A stretch of 34,469 nucleotides of DNA from Sedimentisphaerales bacterium. Its GTDB lineage: Bacteria; Planctomycetota; Phycisphaerae; Sedimentisphaerales; Anaerobacaceae. Below the pieces are notes generated by a model. The model did no database searches and was not told the DNA's origin. It saw only the letters and a list, made by a program, of their open reading frames with translations. Location of the stretch: assembly GCA_016930645.1 (NCBI GenBank), contig JAFGGH010000025.1, positions 1 to 34,469 on the forward strand, read 5' to 3'. The position numbers and the translations under genes were made by a program. Of the stretch, positions 1-7,758 are shown one piece after another; the stretch's first letter is position 1, and every line of letters begins with the position of its first letter.

Positions 1-97
1 GATATTTCAATATCGCTGTGCAATCTTCTTTGCCAGCCTCGTCCTCACAACGGCCTAAACCTGAACATAAAATCTTAAAGTGCTCTAGAAAAATAAT

Positions 98-140
98 GCC
101 CGACTCTTGCCGGGCCGAGCCTTCCGCCGAGGAATCTCGG
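98..140. repeat. Paired small hairpins, REP-like
   Basis: GCCCG (98-102) pairs with CGGGC (111-115) around an 8-nt loop, and CCGAG (127-131) pairs with CTCGG (136-140) around a GAAT loop. A second CCGAG at 115-119 could compete for the same CTCGG partner. There is no U-tract, so this is not an obvious terminator. It resembles a repetitive extragenic palindrome, but no second copy is in the window. Confidence 0.4.
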
Positions 141-334
141 TACCAACACCACCCACATCATTGCTGTTAATTACCGCAAATCCATTTGCCGCACAAAGTT
201 CTATGCCGCTCCATCTCGGCTACATATATATAGGTGGAATTTTGAAAAAGTCAAATTTCCAATAAAAAGCGGTGTTTTGAGGCTGATTTTGGGGATTTTG
301 TAAAATATGACATCTGGCATGATGCCACTTTTTT

Positions 335-362
335 CGTACTGTGTACAGCGTACAGCGTTTTT
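335..362. repeat. Heptanucleotide tandem repeat (CGTACAG type)
   Basis: Four consecutive 7-nt units read CGTACTG, TGTACAG, CGTACAG and CGTTTTT. The same unit family occurs just upstream of ffh at 3587-3607. Period-7 noncoding arrays resemble the short tandemly repeated repetitive (STRR) heptamers known from cyanobacteria. Confidence 0.55.
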
Positions 363-435
363 TCGAATCTCTGATTATGCTAAATTTCTCAGATTTGTTT
401 TTAAGCAGGATAGCTTGTGCTACGTTTCTTCCTTC

Positions 436-458
436 GTCCCGATATAAAAAATCAGGAC
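436..458. repeat. Near-perfect palindrome in intergenic DNA
   Basis: GTCCCGAT (436-443) and ATCAGGAC (451-458) are inverted repeats with one mismatch around the A-rich loop ATAAAAA. It is not next to a gene end, and no U-tract follows. Probably a dispersed repeat or a cruciform-forming element. Confidence 0.4.
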
Positions 459-636
459 TACGTAGAATGGAAGCGAGTATTTCGCAGAGCAGTACAGGAT
501 TGCCAGGAACAATTTTGATTAAATATCGAAAATTTAATATCGGGTAATTTACTTCAGTCAGAGTTATCAGCGATTAAATAACCTTTAATTTCGTGTCTGT
601 GGTCTTTTTGCTAATGAATCACAACCTCTGCCTGTT

Positions 637-677
637 TTGTTACTTTGTACCTCAGTACCTTTATTCCTCTAACACCT
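637..677. repeat. Octanucleotide-period degenerate repeat
   Basis: Successive units TTGTTACT, TTGTACCT, CAGTACCT, TTATTCCT and CTAACACCT repeat with a period of about eight and a conserved CCT ending. This is a second short-period array in the same gene-free stretch, distinct from the heptads at 335-362. Confidence 0.4.
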
Positions 678-768
678 CTTTTATATTAAAATTGTGTTAA
701 TCCAGCCTTAAAAACGCCCGATATATAATGTGAAATTGCACGTAAATACGATAAATAAAAAATTTTCT

Positions 769-798
769 TTGACAAAGGCTTTTATCATAATCGATAAT
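769..798 (+). promoter_or_regulatory. Sigma-70-like promoter for the kinase gene
   Basis: A perfect -35 TTGACA (769-774) is followed after 18 nt by GATAAT (793-798), five of six matches to the -10 consensus. This would start a leader of roughly 60 nt before the kinase ATG at 868. Confidence 0.5.
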
Positions 799-867
799 TA
801 CAAGTTTAAGGTATTTGAAGCCGCACCTGGCGGCAGGTAAGCCAATTGGACCCTGATAAGGGAGTTT

Positions 868-2109
868 ATGGCTAACGAAACAAACTATGATTCCATGTTC
901 GGCAGAATGGCTTTGGAGCAGGGTTTTTGTACGGACGATGAGTTGAAGCGGGCTTTTGAGCAGCTCAAATCAGAGGGTCAAATCAATCCCACAACACTTC
1001 ATGAGCTGATGATAGAGCTGGGTTTCCTTACGCACACACAGGCCGAACGTTTGCACAAAAGCATCAAGGAAAGCAAGGCTGCGGTGCACCAGATTCCCGG
1101 TTACAAAATCGAGGGCAAGCTCGGCGCAGGCGCTATGGCGGTTGTTTACAAAGCCAAACAGATCAGCCTGAACCGCATGGTTGCTATCAAAGTTCTCCCT
1201 AAGCGGTTCACTCAGAATCCCGAATATGTTGAGCGTTTCTACAAGGAAGGTCAGGCCGCCGGCAAGCTGAATCATCCTAATATCGTCCAGGCTGTGGATG
1301 TCGGCGAAGCAGGGGGTTATCATTATTTTGTAATGGAATATGTGGAAGGCGAGACTATTTACGAGGAGCTTGCCGCAGGGAAAATCTACAGAGAGCCTGA
1401 AGCCCTCGACATTGTGATACAGGTGGCTAAAGCCCTCAAACACGCTCATTCTGTCGGCCTGATACACCGCGATGTCAAGCCGAAGAACATAATGCTGACC
1501 AAAGACGGCACGGTAAAGCTCGCTGATATGGGTCTGGCACGAGAGACAACAGACGTCGAGCTGGCCGAAGCCGAAAAGGGAAAGGCATACGGAACGCCTT
1601 ATTATATCGCGCCGGAGCAGATTCGCGGCGAGATGGATATCGACGGGCGGGCGGATATTTACGGTCTTGGGGCGACGCTTTACCATATGATAACCGGCAG
1701 AGTTCCGTTTATGGCGGACGACCCTTCGGTGGTGATGAAAAAACATCTCAGAGAAGAATTGATACCGCCGGACCATATCAATACCAGCCTGACGGCGGGG
1801 ATATCAGAAGTGGTCGAGGTGATGATGGCCAAGAAAAAGGAAAACCGGTACGGCAACTGTAAAGAGCTGCTGGAAGATTTAGAGGCGGTGCGCGAAGGAG
1901 AGCCTCCGTTTCGGGCAAGGACCAAGTTCGATGTCTCGGCACTTAAACAGCTTAGCGAGGGTGAGGATATCGAACAAATGGAGCAGGAAAAGGATTACTA
2001 CCGGGATGAAGATATTGTTCGGTATAAGATTATCGCAGTCATACTCGGGGCGGCACTTGCGATAAGCGTTTTGATAATCGTTTTTCTCTTGTGGCGGCAC
2101 TTTAAATAA
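868..2109 (+). CDS. Membrane-anchored Ser/Thr protein kinase with MshEN-like N-terminus
   Basis: A Hanks-type Ser/Thr kinase of 413 residues. The glycine-rich loop is at residues 86-96 (GAGAMAVVYKA), the ATP-binding Lys at about 108 (VAIKVL), the catalytic HRDVKPKN loop at 200-207, the metal-binding Asp at 220 in DMG (instead of DFG), and APEQ at 249. A single transmembrane helix spans about 387-409 with a 4-residue tail, so the catalytic domain faces the cytoplasm. No extracellular sensor is present. Residues 10-66 instead form two MFG/TLH-type helical motifs resembling the MshEN repeats of pilus ATPases. The start is supported by AAGGGAG seven nt upstream and by the promoter at 769-798. It likely phosphorylates cytoplasmic targets; the substrate is unknown. 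Confidence 0.93.
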   Translation: MANETNYDSMFGRMALEQGFCTDDELKRAFEQLKSEGQINPTTLHELMIELGFLTHTQAERLHKSIKESKAAVHQIPGYKIEGKLGAGAMAVVYKAKQISLNRMVAIKVLPKRFTQNPEYVERFYKEGQAAGKLNHPNIVQAVDVGEAGGYHYFVMEYVEGETIYEELAAGKIYREPEALDIVIQVAKALKHAHSVGLIHRDVKPKNIMLTKDGTVKLADMGLARETTDVELAEAEKGKAYGTPYYIAPEQIRGEMDIDGRADIYGLGATLYHMITGRVPFMADDPSVVMKKHLREELIPPDHINTSLTAGISEVVEVMMAKKKENRYGNCKELLEDLEAVREGEPPFRARTKFDVSALKQLSEGEDIEQMEQEKDYYRDEDIVRYKIIAVILGAALAISVLIIVFLLWRHFK

Positions 2110-2128
2110 GCGTTTTGATAATACTTTT

Positions 2129-2157
2129 ACTTCTGAATCGTTAGTGACAGAAGTTTT
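2129..2157 (+). terminator. Weak hairpin between convergent genes
   Basis: ACTTCTG (2129-2135) pairs with CAGAAGT (2148-2154) around a 12-nt loop and is followed by only four T. It lies between the kinase stop (2109) and the converging ffh stop (2159). It is a plausible but weak terminator for the kinase message. Confidence 0.35.
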
Positions 2158-2158
2158 G

Positions 2159-3583
2159 CTACCTTCTTTTAATCTTACCTCGGCGTTTGATTTTTTGTTT
2201 TCGCTTTGAGCGTTGCTTTATTTTTCGCCCCTGACTCATCGCCCCTGCGAGGGACTCCATATTCATACCGCCTGAAAAGAGATTTTTCAGGCCCGACAGT
2301 CTGCCGCCCGAAAGGGACTTTAACATGTCCCTGCTTCGCTTGAATGTCTTGACGAGGCTGGAGACATCATTCGGCTGGACACCGGAGCCTGCGGCAATCC
2401 TTCTTCTGCGTGAAGAATCAATTAAATCCGGTTCGCCGCGTTCGGCTTTTGTCATCGAGTGGACAATGCCTTCCATTCTGTGAATCTCTTTGTCATCGAC
2501 ATCGAGGTCGCCGAGCTGGCCTGCGCCGGGCATCAGCTTTAGCATGCTTTTCATGCCGCCCATTTTTTTCATAGCCTGCATCTGCTTTAAAAAGTCGTCG
2601 AAATCGAATTTGCCTTTTGCCATTTTGGCCTGCATTTTTTCGGCCTGCTCAACGTCGAACTGCTCCTGTGCTTTTTCGACGAGAGTAACGACGTCGCCCA
2701 TGCCGAGAATTCTGCCTGCCATTCGGTCTGGGTGGAATTCCTCGATATTGTCGAGCTTTTCACCGACTCCGATGAACTTTATAGGTTTGCCGGTAACGGC
2801 TTTTACGCTGAGTGCGGCTCCGCCTCTTGCGTCTCCGTCGAGCTTTGTGAGGATTACTCCGTCAAGCTCTAATCGCTCGTTGAATTCCTTAGCGGAGTTG
2901 ACGGCGTCCTGGCCTGTCATCGCGTCGCAGACGAGGTATATCTGGTGCGGATTGACGGTCTTTGCGACGTTGGCGACTTCGAGCATCATTTCCTCGTCGA
3001 TGTGGAGGCGGCCTGCGGTATCGAGAACGATTACGTCGTGGTTGTTGTCTTTTGCGAATTTGATTGAGTTTTTGGCGACCTTTACGGAGTCTTTGGAGTC
3101 TTCGCTATAGACGGCGATGCCGGTTTGCTCGCCGAGAATTTTCAATTGGTCAATGGCGGCGGGGCGCTGGAGGTCATCGGCGACCATTAAAGGGTTCTTA
3201 CCTTTGGCCACGAGGTACTTTCCGATTTTCGCGGCGGTTGTAGTTTTGCCGCCGCCCTGAAGACCTGCGAGCATAATTATAGTCGGGCCCGGCGAGACGA
3301 AATAAATCTGGGTATCGACAGGTCCCATCAGTTTTGTCAGTTCGTCATTTACGATTTTAACAAAGACCTGTCCGGGGTGGAGTGATTTTATGACCTCGGC
3401 ACCCATAGCGGCTTCTTTGATGTCTTTGCAAAATTGCTTTACGACCTGATAGTTTACGTCGGCTTCAAGCAGGGCCTTGCGTACCTGGAACAGTGCGTCG
3501 GAGACGTTCGCTTCGGTGATTCTTCCCCTGCCCGAAAGCGAGCGGAAGACATCGTTGAATTTTTGTGTTAAGGCGTCAAACAT
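2159..3583 (-). CDS. ffh: Signal recognition particle GTPase Ffh (SRP54)
   Basis: The protein component of SRP, which binds signal sequences on ribosomes and delivers nascent chains to FtsY and SecYEG. Residues 1-90 are the helical N domain. The G domain carries GLQGGGKTTT (107-116, P-loop), the DDLQRPAA insertion region (136-143), DTAGR (188-192) and TKLDGD (246-251). The methionine-rich M domain (about 300-440) includes the RNA-binding stretch SRRRRIAAGSG (391-401). Length is 474 residues, slightly long because of a very basic Lys/Arg-rich tail (about 453-474). The ATG at 3583 gives a typical Ffh N-terminus, though its upstream sequence is a heptad repeat with no clear Shine-Dalgarno. No SRP RNA gene was recognised nearby. 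Confidence 0.97.
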   Translation of the reverse strand: MFDALTQKFNDVFRSLSGRGRITEANVSDALFQVRKALLEADVNYQVVKQFCKDIKEAAMGAEVIKSLHPGQVFVKIVNDELTKLMGPVDTQIYFVSPGPTIIMLAGLQGGGKTTTAAKIGKYLVAKGKNPLMVADDLQRPAAIDQLKILGEQTGIAVYSEDSKDSVKVAKNSIKFAKDNNHDVIVLDTAGRLHIDEEMMLEVANVAKTVNPHQIYLVCDAMTGQDAVNSAKEFNERLELDGVILTKLDGDARGGAALSVKAVTGKPIKFIGVGEKLDNIEEFHPDRMAGRILGMGDVVTLVEKAQEQFDVEQAEKMQAKMAKGKFDFDDFLKQMQAMKKMGGMKSMLKLMPGAGQLGDLDVDDKEIHRMEGIVHSMTKAERGEPDLIDSSRRRRIAAGSGVQPNDVSSLVKTFKRSRDMLKSLSGGRLSGLKNLFSGGMNMESLAGAMSQGRKIKQRSKRKQKIKRRGKIKRR

Positions 3584-3586
3584 AAT

Positions 3587-3607
3587 CGTACAGCGTACAA
3601 CGTTATC
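3587..3607. repeat. Heptad repeat abutting the ffh start
   Basis: The units CGTACAG, CGTACAA and CGTTATC lie three bases from the ffh start codon and occupy its expected leader and ribosome-binding site. The core GTACAGCGTACA is identical to the tract at 335-362. The GTACxxxGTAC core is itself near-palindromic. Confidence 0.55.
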
Positions 3608-3664
3608 TATTTGTATTTTTAAGAATAACCAAAAACTGGATTCTAAGGGAATTGAGACGATTTT

Positions 3665-3692
3665 GCAAGGTGCAAAGTATAAAGTATCAAAT
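3665..3692. repeat. Heptad repeat of a second type (GCAAAGT)
   Basis: Four consecutive 7-nt units read GCAAGGT, GCAAAGT, ATAAAGT and ATCAAAT. They lie in the same short intergenic region as the tract at 3587-3607 but use a different unit, so two heptad families share one spacer. Confidence 0.5.
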
Positions 3693-3719
3693 CCTGAGAT
3701 AATTTATCGCGAGTTTATT

Positions 3720-4415
3720 TTATAGACGCCATTCGGCAGAGCGTTTTATGAATTTGTGCTGTAGTATAAAGCCAAAGGCTGTTGGAACAATAAGTGCGAC
3801 GGGCAAAAACCAGTTCTCTTCAAAGACAAGTCTCTGGACATTTAGCTGGGTATCGGGCCAAAGATAAAACAGTGCAAGAAAACCTGTTATCAATATCGCT
3901 GAGCCTCCCAGGCAGGAAAAGAGCATAACCGCCCATTTCAGCGCGATGAAGGCAATCATTCCCCCTGCGACTATGCCGATTAGTGAACCGGCCCAGATAT
4001 ATTTTTCGGGCAGCTCAACGGCGTACCACAAGCCTGATGTAACCACACCGCCTGCGAGGGCGCCGAGAATACTGACGGCCCATTTCATAAGCGGCAGCGC
4101 CAATGCGCCGATTAGCACCAGCCCGATTATTCCACCGAGTATCTGGTGATTCGAGCCGGAGATTTTCTGTGCGGCCAGGGCACCGCCTGCCATACCTAAC
4201 AAGGCAAAGCTGATAACGACCAGCGTTTTGAAAAGCCTCCAGCCGTACATCAGGCATACGGCCCCAAACGCGATGAATGTCAATGCCTCCGGCAGCGACA
4301 GAGAGGTAATCTGCTCCCAGAATAAATCTATCGGGACTATGCCTTCCGTTTGTGCGGCCGTTTGTGCAGTTTCGGTTGTTTGAGCCGTTTCAGCGAGTAT
4401 GTATAAAGGGTTCAT
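3720..4415 (-). CDS. Polytopic membrane protein, function unknown
   Basis: A 231-residue protein with a polar, Thr/Gln/Ala-rich N-terminus (about 8-26) followed by about seven hydrophobic helices with small-residue faces (for example GMAGGALAA and GIVAGGMIAF). Such Gly/Ala-zipper helices resemble the TMEM198/DUF4203 type of membrane protein, but I cannot assign it with certainty. There are no catalytic motifs. It is probably co-transcribed with the related membrane gene upstream (4477-5049, gap 61 bp). Both share size, topology and glycine pattern, suggesting an old duplication or a hetero-oligomer. Confidence 0.75.
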   Translation of the reverse strand: MNPLYILAETAQTTETAQTAAQTEGIVPIDLFWEQITSLSLPEALTFIAFGAVCLMYGWRLFKTLVVISFALLGMAGGALAAQKISGSNHQILGGIIGLVLIGALALPLMKWAVSILGALAGGVVTSGLWYAVELPEKYIWAGSLIGIVAGGMIAFIALKWAVMLFSCLGGSAILITGFLALFYLWPDTQLNVQRLVFEENWFLPVALIVPTAFGFILQHKFIKRSAEWRL

Positions 4416-4476
4416 ACAGGAAATCTCCAGGTATTAATATTTTAAACCAAAGCGATTGAAATTCAGTTTAAGTTAT

Positions 4477-5049
4477 CTATCTGTTTCTCCAGTCTCCTTT
4501 TTTGTCCGGTTCAACTTCATCCAATTTCTTGTGTTTTATTTTTTCTATTACAGATTGGTAAGGTTTTTTGCAGAGTATCATTTGTACAAGCATTCCGAAG
4601 ACGACCATCGCACAGGCCACCACAAGATAGAATTGTTTCTTTTGTGTGATGTAGCTTAGCGGATAAGAACCCTTGAACATCAAAAGCAGTATCAAGCCGA
4701 GAAAGACGGCCAATGTACCGGAGAGAGAGCTGGTAATTGAAATAATTAAATTGTACGCTGAAGTTGCAAGGCCGAAAACTCTGGAAACAATTATCTCAAA
4801 AACAAGGCCGACCAATGCGCCGAGGACGGCTCCGAGCAGTAACATCGAAGCCGGATGCGACTTAATTAAATAAGCGGCGATGCAGCCAAAAAAAGCGCCT
4901 ATGGATGCCAAGGTAATTCTGCCCATACCCAGGCCAGCCAGCCAGATGACCAGACCTCCGAAGGTGAATGCTATTGCGGCGCCGAGAGTTACCGACCAGT
5001 GGTAAACCTCAAAAGCGGCCTGGATTTCATGCGCTGTTCTGTCTATCAT
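4477..5049 (-). CDS. Polytopic membrane protein, relative of the next gene
   Basis: A 190-residue protein with about five hydrophobic helices: roughly residues 18-42, 45-62, 67-90, 96-125 and 138-160. A charged, Lys-rich cytoplasmic tail (KIKHKKLDEVEPDKKGDWRNR region) follows. The Gly/Ala-rich segments (LLLGAVLGALVGLVFE) resemble those of the downstream protein. It reads towards 3720-4415 as the first gene of a likely two-gene operon. No enzyme motif or signal peptide is visible, and the function is unknown. Confidence 0.72.
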   Translation of the reverse strand: MIDRTAHEIQAAFEVYHWSVTLGAAIAFTFGGLVIWLAGLGMGRITLASIGAFFGCIAAYLIKSHPASMLLLGAVLGALVGLVFEIIVSRVFGLATSAYNLIISITSSLSGTLAVFLGLILLLMFKGSYPLSYITQKKQFYLVVACAMVVFGMLVQMILCKKPYQSVIEKIKHKKLDEVEPDKKGDWRNR

Positions 5050-5187
5050 ATTTGGCCCTTTTAAGTTTTAAGGATATAAGCCCACGCTATTATATTATCG
5101 GGCTTTTGAATTATCAGCCTTAATTATTGAATGATGTTTTTCTCTTTGTACTTATAATCGGCAATCTGGTGTGTTTATTTTGAATAA

Positions 5188-5271
5188 TGCGGATGAGAGG
5201 AGTCGAACCTCCACGGGCCAAAGCCCACAGGCACCTGAAGCCTGCGCGTCTGCCAGTTCCGCCACATCCGC
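5188..5271 (-). tRNA. tRNA-Leu (anticodon CAG)
   Basis: The minus strand folds into a class II tRNA of 84 nt. A perfect 7-bp acceptor stem (GCGGATG with CATCCGC) is followed by a D-arm, the anticodon stem CAGGC/GCCTG around loop TTCAGGT giving anticodon CAG, a long variable arm (GGGCTTTGGCCC), the T-arm GGAGG-TTCGACT-CCTCT and discriminator A. Long variable arm, anticodon and A73 all fit leucine. The 3' CCA is not encoded. Confidence 0.96.
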
Positions 5272-5282
5272 AGCGGACAGCT

Positions 5283-5311
5283 ATAATAGGGCATTTTTTG
5301 GCCGTAGTCAA
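5283..5311 (-). promoter_or_regulatory. Promoter of the tRNA-Leu gene
   Basis: On the minus strand, TTGACT (5311-5306) is followed after exactly 17 nt by TATTAT (5288-5283). This places the start point a few bases upstream of the tRNA 5' end at 5271. It is one of the best sigma-70-type matches in the window. Confidence 0.72.
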
Positions 5312-5710
5312 GCATTACGGTGCGGCTTTTGGCTTTGTTTTTACGGTGATAAACCGTCTTGTTTGAAATTCGGGTTATAAAAGAGTCCGATTTTGAAAAA
5401 TTAACATCATTTCTTTTCTTTTTTGAATTTGTGTAAATCTTTGAAACCGGAAGCTCATTTCCGATAAAAAGTTCTTTTTCCACAGTTGAAATTTTGACTT
5501 TAGGAGATTTTACCGACTTAAGTTTTATATTTTTTACTTATCCGCCACTGTGACAGAACCGATTATTTTTACTGCTGAATACCGTGCCAGCTCTTCAGAT
5601 TAACAACAGTTTCGGTTTATGAACAAATGAGAAGATTAAATTTTGTTTTTAGTAGTTGATATTCAGGGTGTTGAAGACCAGAGCTAATCTTTGTGGAACT
5701 ATAGAAAATT
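5312..5710. other. Intergenic region upstream of the pilus locus
   Basis: About 400 bp between the divergently transcribed tRNA-Leu promoter and the pilus ATPase gene. It is AT-rich and stop-rich. I found no gene and no convincing -35/-10 pair facing right (a TTGACT at 5494 lacks a well-spaced -10). The pilus operon promoter presumably lies here. Confidence 0.5.
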
Positions 5711-7489
5711 ATGCCAATGCGTACGGCACAAGAAAGCAGAAATAGTATAAGCCAGGACAACAACCACATGCTGTTCGGAGATTTCCTGGTAAGCAAAGGA
5801 TTGCTGACCCGAAGGGAGCTGATAGAAGCTCTCAACGATCAACGCGACAAACCCAGCAGACTTGGTGAGGTGTTGGTTCGTCTCGACATGCTCAGCGATG
5901 AAAAGGTAACAGAAGCACTGGCCGAGCATCTGTCCCTGGAATACGTCAAGCTTGATGATTTAGGTGCGATAGACAAGGAAGTTGCCAGAGTAATTCCCGA
6001 AAGTATCGCCAAACGTTTCAGCCTTATTTGTATTGGAGAAATCGACGATAAAATTATTGTTGCGATGGCCGACCCGCTTAATGTTGTTGCAATCGACACA
6101 ATATCCCTGAAGACAAAACGAAAACTTAAGATTGTCTTAAGTTCCGCAAAGAGGATACAACAGGCAATCGAGGCCCTATATCACGGCTCTGATGTTGAAG
6201 AGCAGCAGTTGAGAGACCTTGTAGAGACGGAAGTCAATATAGAAACTGATACGGAGACTGATTTACGAATAGAAGATATAACCGGAGAAGAAACAAGCAC
6301 CGCCGCCGAAGCGAAAAAAGCCCCGGTTATTCGGTTTGTTGATTTACTCCTGAGCCAGGCAACAAAAAGGAAGGCAAGTGACATTCATATCGAGCCTCAG
6401 GAGCATTCGATGTCAATACGCATGCGAGTTGACGGGCGTCTTTGTGAGATGGTTCCTCCCGCCAGAAGAATGCAGGCAGCGGTGATAACCCGTCTTAAGA
6501 TACTCTGCAAGATGGATATCGCAGAACGGCGTTTACCTCAGGACGGGCGTTTTAAGATTAGGGCAACGGGCAGAGCTATTGATGTTCGAGTTTCTTCGAT
6601 ACCTACAATATACGGCGAAAAAATCGTGATGCGAATTCTTGATGCAACCGCTGTTAATCATGATATCGAACAGATAGGTTTTGAGCCTGATTTGCTTAAA
6701 AAGTTCAAAGCGATACTGAAACAGCCTTACGGTATTGTTATTGTTACAGGTCCGACCGGAAGCGGTAAGAGCACAACGCTTTATTCGGCGCTGAATTATC
6801 TAAAAGACCCCACAAAAAATATTACCACAGTCGAAGACCCTGTTGAGTATCGTCTTAGTGGAATTAACCAGGTACAGGTTAAATCGGAAATCGATTTGAC
6901 TTTTGCATCGTGTCTGCGGTCGATACTGAGACAGGACCCTGACATAGTGCTTATCGGGGAAATTCGTGATAAGGAAACTGTAGAAATAGCTATCCAGGCG
7001 TCTCTTACCGGTCATCTGGTTTTGAGTACATTCCATACCAATGACGCGCCAAGTGCGATAAGCCGTTTTACTTTTATGGGGCTGGAACGTTATCTTTTGG
7101 CTTCGACTCTTAATCTTATAATTGCCCAGCGTTTAGTAAGACGGATATGTGAAAAGTGTAAGGAGCCGACCGAGCTTGACGAACAGATATTAAAACGTTT
7201 CCAGATGGAACCCGACGAAGCGGCAAATGCAACATTCTATAAAGGTAAAGGTTGCTCTGCCTGCGGCGGGACGGGTTATTCGGGCAGGCTGCCGGTTTTT
7301 GAATTTCTTGTTCTGGATAATGATTTAAGACAGGCGATAGTGACCGAAGCCACCGAGTCCCAGATAAGAGAAATGGCAAGGAGTAAGGGGTATGGAGGAT
7401 TAATTAAAAGCGGTCTTTCCAAGATGAAACAGGGACTAACCACTGCCGAGGAGATTCTGAGCGTTACTTTCGCCGAAAGTATAGATTAG
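5711..7489 (+). CDS. Type IV pilus / type II secretion assembly ATPase (PilB/GspE)
   Basis: The hexameric traffic ATPase that powers pilin polymerisation at the inner membrane; 592 residues. Two 24-residue MshEN motifs (21-44, LFGDFLV...; 50-73, RLGEVLV...) are separated by exactly five residues, the spacing of c-di-GMP-binding MshEN domains. Then come the N2 domain with SDIHIEP (223-229), the Walker A GPTGSGKS (347-354), the Asp box, Walker B around IVLIGEIRD (412-420), the His box near STFHTND, and a C-terminal zinc knuckle with Cys 480, 483, 515 and 518. The start is uncertain. ATG 5711 and ATG 5768 (residue 20, directly before motif I) both lack a strong ribosome-binding site. It is the first gene of the plus-strand pilus locus. 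Confidence 0.95.
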   Translation: MPMRTAQESRNSISQDNNHMLFGDFLVSKGLLTRRELIEALNDQRDKPSRLGEVLVRLDMLSDEKVTEALAEHLSLEYVKLDDLGAIDKEVARVIPESIAKRFSLICIGEIDDKIIVAMADPLNVVAIDTISLKTKRKLKIVLSSAKRIQQAIEALYHGSDVEEQQLRDLVETEVNIETDTETDLRIEDITGEETSTAAEAKKAPVIRFVDLLLSQATKRKASDIHIEPQEHSMSIRMRVDGRLCEMVPPARRMQAAVITRLKILCKMDIAERRLPQDGRFKIRATGRAIDVRVSSIPTIYGEKIVMRILDATAVNHDIEQIGFEPDLLKKFKAILKQPYGIVIVTGPTGSGKSTTLYSALNYLKDPTKNITTVEDPVEYRLSGINQVQVKSEIDLTFASCLRSILRQDPDIVLIGEIRDKETVEIAIQASLTGHLVLSTFHTNDAPSAISRFTFMGLERYLLASTLNLIIAQRLVRRICEKCKEPTELDEQILKRFQMEPDEAANATFYKGKGCSACGGTGYSGRLPVFEFLVLDNDLRQAIVTEATESQIREMARSKGYGGLIKSGLSKMKQGLTTAEEILSVTFAESID

Positions 7490-7758
7490 CTCCGATAATG
7501 AGTAAGTAAGTTAATTTTTCTGATTTTACGGTGGAGAGACTGACAGGTTTGTATGGCGTTACTGTATTAAGGATGAATTTGAGATTTAGTTGTGGGCTTT
7601 TAGCTAAAGCGCCGAGCAGAGCGAACCGATTTATTACCCGCATTGTTTATGTGCGAAATAAAGAGTGAAATTAAGGTCTTATAAAATTATTGGTTGAGAA
7701 GTTAATTAACAGTCGGAAGCTTAAGAAACACATTTTTCTTTTGCAATAGGATATTCGA

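Larger units (their letters stand above)
1..867. other. Gene-free, repeat-rich leader region
   Basis: I see no credible coding region here. The only ATG-initiated open frame of note (341-547, plus) begins inside a heptad repeat and shows no domain or ribosome-binding site. The stretch holds small hairpins (98-115, 127-140), a heptad tract (335-362), a near-palindrome (436-458), an octad tract (637-677) and, at its right end, a promoter-like pair for the kinase gene. Minus-strand reading frames are open for 40-100 codons in places but lack starts and recognisable domains. The region may be degraded remnants of older genes. Confidence 0.6.

Noticed and set aside
341-547. 68-codon plus-strand open frame
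   Set aside because: It begins within a heptad repeat, crosses a palindrome, has no ribosome-binding site and no recognisable domain.
3584-3719. SRP RNA gene next to ffh
   Set aside because: The conserved GGAAGGAAGCAGCC-type loop is absent, and the spacer is mostly heptad repeats.
5175-5483. Minus-strand open frame of 102 codons
   Set aside because: It passes through the whole tRNA-Leu gene and its promoter.
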